8,732 bases of DNA from assembly GCA_002332795.1 (NCBI GenBank), contig DDBP01000262.1:1-8732 (forward strand), in the 5' to 3' direction. The notes under the pieces were generated by a model. That model ran no database searches, had not been told where the DNA came from, and saw only the letters and a list, made by a program, of their open reading frames with translations. Source of the DNA: Anaerolineales bacterium UBA2029. Its GTDB lineage: Bacteria; Chloroflexota; Anaerolineae; Aggregatilineales; Aggregatilineaceae. Below, in pieces: positions 6,336-8,732 of the stretch. Numbering within the stretch: the first letter of the stretch is position 1; each line of letters begins with the position of its first letter. The position numbers were made by a program, and so were the translations under genes.

Positions 6336-6363
6336 GTTATATGATAAGCTAACGGTCAGTCCA
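6336..6363 (-). promoter_or_regulatory. Candidate promoter of the downstream REC-only gene
   Basis: On the minus strand TGGACT (6363-6358, four of six matches) and TATAAC (6341-6336, five of six) are 16 bases apart. The -35 is nearly that of the promoter at 4708-4736 (TGGACG). It would start transcription near 6329, leaving an 88-base leader before the start at 6241. The gap 6242-6432 is notably AT-rich for this window and holds other -10-like strings, such as GATAAT, so the exact promoter is unsure. Nothing else was seen in that gap. Confidence 0.4.
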
Positions 6364-6432
6364 GGCGCGCTCTATTTGGATTATTCCGGGCGAGTATTAT
6401 CTACGATTCTGGGCTATCGCACCACTTATCAC

Positions 6433-6804
6433 TTATCTTTCGCTGAGCAACGTCTGCACCACCTCCCGGAACTCACCCGAAGCTACCGGCTTGGTCACCC
6501 AGCGGGCAATGCGCGGCTCATCGGCTTTCTGTGGGCGTAGCGGACCGGTTGCCGTGAGGACCATGACGCGCATTCTGTCCAGGCGCGGGGTCTGCTTGAC
6601 GAAATTCAGCACATCGTAACCGCTGACCTGCGGCATGGCCAGATCGAGGATGAGCAAATCGGGGGTGATCTGTTGCAACAGTTCGATGGCCTGAGCGCCT
6701 CCCTCAGCCGTCAGCACGCGCAGCTTCAAGGGGCGGAGCATGGTACAGAACAGGTCGAGCAACCCTTTCTCGTCGTCTACGATCAGAACCAGCGGTTCGG
6801 CCAT
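6433..6804 (-). CDS. Stand-alone response regulator receiver (REC-only) downstream of kynB
   Basis: From ATG 6804 the protein is 123 residues and consists of one receiver domain: D10/D11, phospho-acceptor D54 in LILDLAMP, T84 in VLTAT and K105 in WVTKPV, with Trp (W102) at the switch position. AAGGAT, about nine bases upstream, supports this start. ATG 6822 is a possible alternative, but the sequence before it is pyrimidine-rich (CCACCT), and still longer versions read into kynB. The start lies seven bases after the kynB stop, so the two genes are very probably on one mRNA. There is no output domain, so it should act by binding a partner or passing phosphate. The region between the fourth beta strand and the lysine (TGPLRPQKADEPRIA) is polar and unlike its neighbour's, so partner choice may differ. 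Confidence 0.92.
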   Translation of the reverse strand: MAEPLVLIVDDEKGLLDLFCTMLRPLKLRVLTAEGGAQAIELLQQITPDLLILDLAMPQVSGYDVLNFVKQTPRLDRMRVMVLTATGPLRPQKADEPRIARWVTKPVASGEFREVVQTLLSER

Positions 6805-6811
6805 CGTCGTG

Positions 6812-7480
6812 CTATCCTTCATAATCGGCTGAGGTGGAGACAGGCAATTCGCGCAACACCGCGCGCACAGGGCTTCCACACACACCGGCCAGTTTGAGCG
6901 GCAAGGCGATCAACTCGTACACCCCATCGGGCATGCCCACCAGGCGCAACGCTTCCAGGTGCACCATGCCATGTTGCCACAGGCGGTGATGGCAGGGCAG
7001 GTCGGTGCTATCGAAAGCGTCTACCGAAGGGCTATCCAGGCCCAGCAGGATCACGTCCTGCGCTGCCAGCCAGTCTATCAGTTCCAGGGTGAGATGCGGA
7101 AAATCCTCCGGCCAGGTCTCGTCGGGTAGATCGCTCACCCAGGTGCGGATCAGCAGGCGGCGCGCGCCGCGCAGGTCGTGCCCGGCCAGGTCGTCCAGCA
7201 CGATTCCCCCAGCCCGCCGCGCAACGGTCAGCAGATGCGCCGGGCCGAGGTAGGGATCGAGCGGCAGATCGGCGGGGTGAGGTGCACCGTCGAGAAAGTG
7301 ATAGGGTGCGTCGGCATGACTGCCGGTGTGCGGGCTGAGCGTGAGCGTGGTCAGGTTGACCGACGCCCCGTCGCACCGCCGCAGAACGTGCTCATAGCGA
7401 AACGGGGCATCGCCGGGCCAGACGGCCAGCGCAGGGGTGATGGTGCGGCTGATGTCGTAGAGCCGAGCGCACTCAGTCAT
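6812..7480 (-). CDS. kynB: Kynurenine formamidase (arylformamidase), cyclase family
   Basis: KynB hydrolyses N-formyl-L-kynurenine to kynurenine and formate in tryptophan breakdown, in the cytoplasm. The 222-residue length fits the family. The N-terminus has DISRTI and WPGD (21-24). The metal motif HTGSHADAPYH supplies H51, H55 and D57, with H61 as the expected catalytic histidine. A second set, H164 (in PCHHR) and E176 (in HLEAL), keeps the 12-residue spacing of known KynB zinc ligands. LLGLDSPSVDAFDS and YELIALPLKLAG plus SPVRAVLREL are KynB-type rather than those of generic cyclases. The kynureninase-like gene lies 105 bases upstream on the same strand, which supports the pathway call. No strong ribosome-binding site precedes the ATG at 7480; GCGGA is the best match. 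The other reading is a related metal-dependent hydrolase of the same superfamily. Confidence 0.88.
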   Translation of the reverse strand: MTECARLYDISRTITPALAVWPGDAPFRYEHVLRRCDGASVNLTTLTLSPHTGSHADAPYHFLDGAPHPADLPLDPYLGPAHLLTVARRAGGIVLDDLAGHDLRGARRLLIRTWVSDLPDETWPEDFPHLTLELIDWLAAQDVILLGLDSPSVDAFDSTDLPCHHRLWQHGMVHLEALRLVGMPDGVYELIALPLKLAGVCGSPVRAVLRELPVSTSADYEG

Positions 7481-7551
7481 TGGCGTCCGCTATGTCCAGG
7501 CTAACATCCCCACCCGATCGCTCCCTGCGCCAGTGCACAAGCCCGTCTTCT

Positions 7552-7580
7552 ATTATGCACTCTTTCAGAAAAAGTGGAAG
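7552..7580 (-). promoter_or_regulatory. Weak candidate promoter for kynB
   Basis: On the minus strand CTTCCA (7580-7575, three of six) and CATAAT (7557-7552, five of six) are 17 bases apart in the 105-base gap between the kynureninase-like gene and kynB. If used, it would let kynB and the receiver gene be expressed apart from kynU. Two GTGCA boxes (minus strand; plus coordinates 7556-7560 and 7534-7538) lie 22 bases apart here, one overlapping the -10. Confidence 0.25.
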
Positions 7581-7585
7581 CCGAC

Positions 7586-8732
7586 TTAAGTCACAAAAGC
7601 GCGGCTTGCCGCATGGCGTCGCCAGCTTCCGTCCGCCAGAATTTCCTTGATGGCGGCGATGGCCTGATAGAGTTCCTCGTCGCTGTTGTAGAAGTGCGGC
7701 GACAGGCGAATGCCCGCCTGTGGACGGTAGTCCACCAGGATATTGCGGGCGATCAGTTCGCGCGAGATCTCATAGGAGCAGGTCGGGTCTGGCTCCAGCG
7801 TCACCGTGCCTCCGCGCTGCGCTGGATCGCGCGGCGTGTTGACCTTGAAGCCCGCTTCCTCCGCCAGCGCGATCAGCAGCGCCGTCTGATGCATGGACTT
7901 GCGGCGGATGTTCTCCACGCCGACCTGCGCGATGATCTCGATGCCCGGCTCGTTGGCATAGAGCGCGGGGATGGTGGGCGTGCCGTTGAGGAAACGGAAG
8001 GCGTCTTCACGCAGGTCTATCTCGTCTACCTCGAAGGCGAAGGGGCGCTTGTGCGCCATCCAGCCAGTCAGGCGGGGGCGCACCGTCTTGAGGTGATCGG
8101 GGCGGGCGTAGAGGAAGACGCCGCCTGGCCCGCCGCACATCCACTTCAGCACGCCGCCCAGGTAGAAGTCCACGTTGAGGGCGGTCACGTCCACCGGAAT
8201 GATCCCTACGGCGTGATAGCCGTCCAGAATCACCGTCGCACCGACGGCGTGCGCCTTCTCGATGATCGCCTGCACGTCGAGGATGTAGGCGCTGCGGAAC
8301 AGTACATGGCTGATCGGCACCAGCAAGGTGCGCTCGTCAATCGCCTCGATGATACGCTCCACAGGCACGGTGATCCCGCCGTCTGTGCTTTCGACCATGT
8401 GCAGCTCGATGTGCCGCGGCAACATCCCGCGCAGCACATAGTAGACCGACGGGAAGATGCCACTCTCGATGACGACCTTGTTGCGTGGCCCGTCATAGTC
8501 GAAACATGATAGCAGGATGCCCTGGGCGATGGAGATGTTGGGATGCATGGAGACCGTACCGGGCGGTGCGCCGATGATCGCGCCCACCTTGTCGCCCACG
8601 CGCACGTTCATCTCCCACCAGCCCTCGCCCCAGGCGCGGACGCCGCGCGTCGCCCAGGTATCCGCGTACTGACGCAGGTTGTCGTAGACGCGGCGCGGCA
8701 TGGCTCCCAGGGAGTTGTTGATCAGATAGTTG
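7586..8732 (-). CDS. kynU: Kynureninase-like PLP enzyme (5' end beyond the window)
   Basis: The frame is open through the right edge; the codons before the ATG at 8701 read NYLINNSLGA and belong to the protein, matching the kynureninase NSLG start region, so only the extreme N-terminus is missing. This is a fold-type I PLP enzyme that would cleave kynurenine or 3-hydroxykynurenine to anthranilate (or its 3-hydroxy form) and alanine. Seen: ILDGYHAVGIIPVD (PLP-pyridine aspartate and its loop), the Schiff-base lysine in GGVLKWMCGGPGG (codon 8144-8146), GWMAHKRPF, FLNGTPTIPAL, ENIRRKS, RGGTVTL and AGIRLSPHFYN, in the kynureninase order. Details differ from classic KynU: DGYH instead of D-x-A-H-S, and WMCGGPG instead of YLNGGPG. 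A related class V lyase or transaminase with another substrate is therefore possible. Co-directional kynB downstream argues for kynureninase. The stop lies within the palindrome GACTTAAGTC (7583-7592). Confidence 0.82.
   Translation of the reverse strand, partial: NYLINNSLGAMPRRVYDNLRQYADTWATRGVRAWGEGWWEMNVRVGDKVGAIIGAPPGTVSMHPNISIAQGILLSCFDYDGPRNKVVIESGIFPSVYYVLRGMLPRHIELHMVESTDGGITVPVERIIEAIDERTLLVPISHVLFRSAYILDVQAIIEKAHAVGATVILDGYHAVGIIPVDVTALNVDFYLGGVLKWMCGGPGGVFLYARPDHLKTVRPRLTGWMAHKRPFAFEVDEIDLREDAFRFLNGTPTIPALYANEPGIEIIAQVGVENIRRKSMHQTALLIALAEEAGFKVNTPRDPAQRGGTVTLEPDPTCSYEISRELIARNILVDYRPQAGIRLSPHFYNSDEELYQAIAAIKEILADGSWRRHAASRAFVT

Noticed and set aside
6242..6432. Possible small RNA gene or riboswitch in the AT-rich gap between the receiver genes
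   Set aside because: No convincing stem-loop set or known riboswitch core was seen; the AT-richness is explained as well by a promoter.
6422..6437. Short tandem repeat ACTTATC-ACTTATC at the stop of the upstream REC-only gene
   Set aside because: Only two seven-base copies; likely chance in an AT-rich spacer.
7574..8509. Plus-strand open frame of 311 residues over the kynureninase-like gene
   Set aside because: Antisense shadow; the minus frame carries conserved PLP-enzyme motifs and continues past the window edge, and the plus frame has no ribosome-binding site or recognisable domain.

Overview
The window is GC-rich, densely coding bacterial chromosome. The best guess for its source is a Chloroflexota (Anaerolineae-like) bacterium. 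This rests on the feoA-feoB-feoC arrangement with a cysteine-bearing FeoC-like protein, the membrane-anchored protein with a Thr-Pro linker of the 'TPTPT' kind common in that phylum, and -10 boxes of the GCTATAAT/GCTATACT type set in GC-rich DNA. It is inferred from style, not from any marker gene. No rRNA, tRNA, CRISPR array, insertion sequence or phage gene was seen.

Left part, plus strand. A possible 3' end of an upstream gene (to 55) is followed by a Fur-like palindrome (244-260) lying on the -10 of a TTGACA promoter. Then comes a tight ferrous-iron uptake operon: feoA (289-603), feoB (609-2894) and a feoC-like winged-helix gene with a cysteine cluster (2899-3192). Gaps are 4-5 bases. FeoB is the GTP-dependent Fe(II) permease, FeoA its small SH3-like cytoplasmic partner, and FeoC a probable regulator or iron-sulfur sensor.

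Middle part, plus strand. A 297-base spacer holds a stem-loop and an extended -10 promoter. It leads into a cytoplasmic REC-histidine kinase (3490-4635). Next is a separately promoted single-pass membrane protein with an external Thr-Pro stalk and a helical, TPR-like C-terminal domain (4770-5855).

Right part, minus strand, read from right to left. A kynureninase-type PLP enzyme (kynU, running off the right edge) is followed by kynurenine formamidase (kynB). Seven bases downstream begins a stand-alone receiver protein (6433-6804), and after a 191-base gap comes a second one (5849-6241). The last minus-strand gene overlaps the membrane-protein gene tail-to-tail by 7 bases. KynB and KynU would together take N-formylkynurenine to anthranilate; no tryptophan dioxygenase is in the window.

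The notable theme is a cluster of phosphotransfer parts: one REC-HK and two REC-only proteins with Trp at the usual aromatic switch position, one of them apparently co-transcribed with tryptophan-catabolic genes. A phosphorelay linking them is an inference from proximity only.
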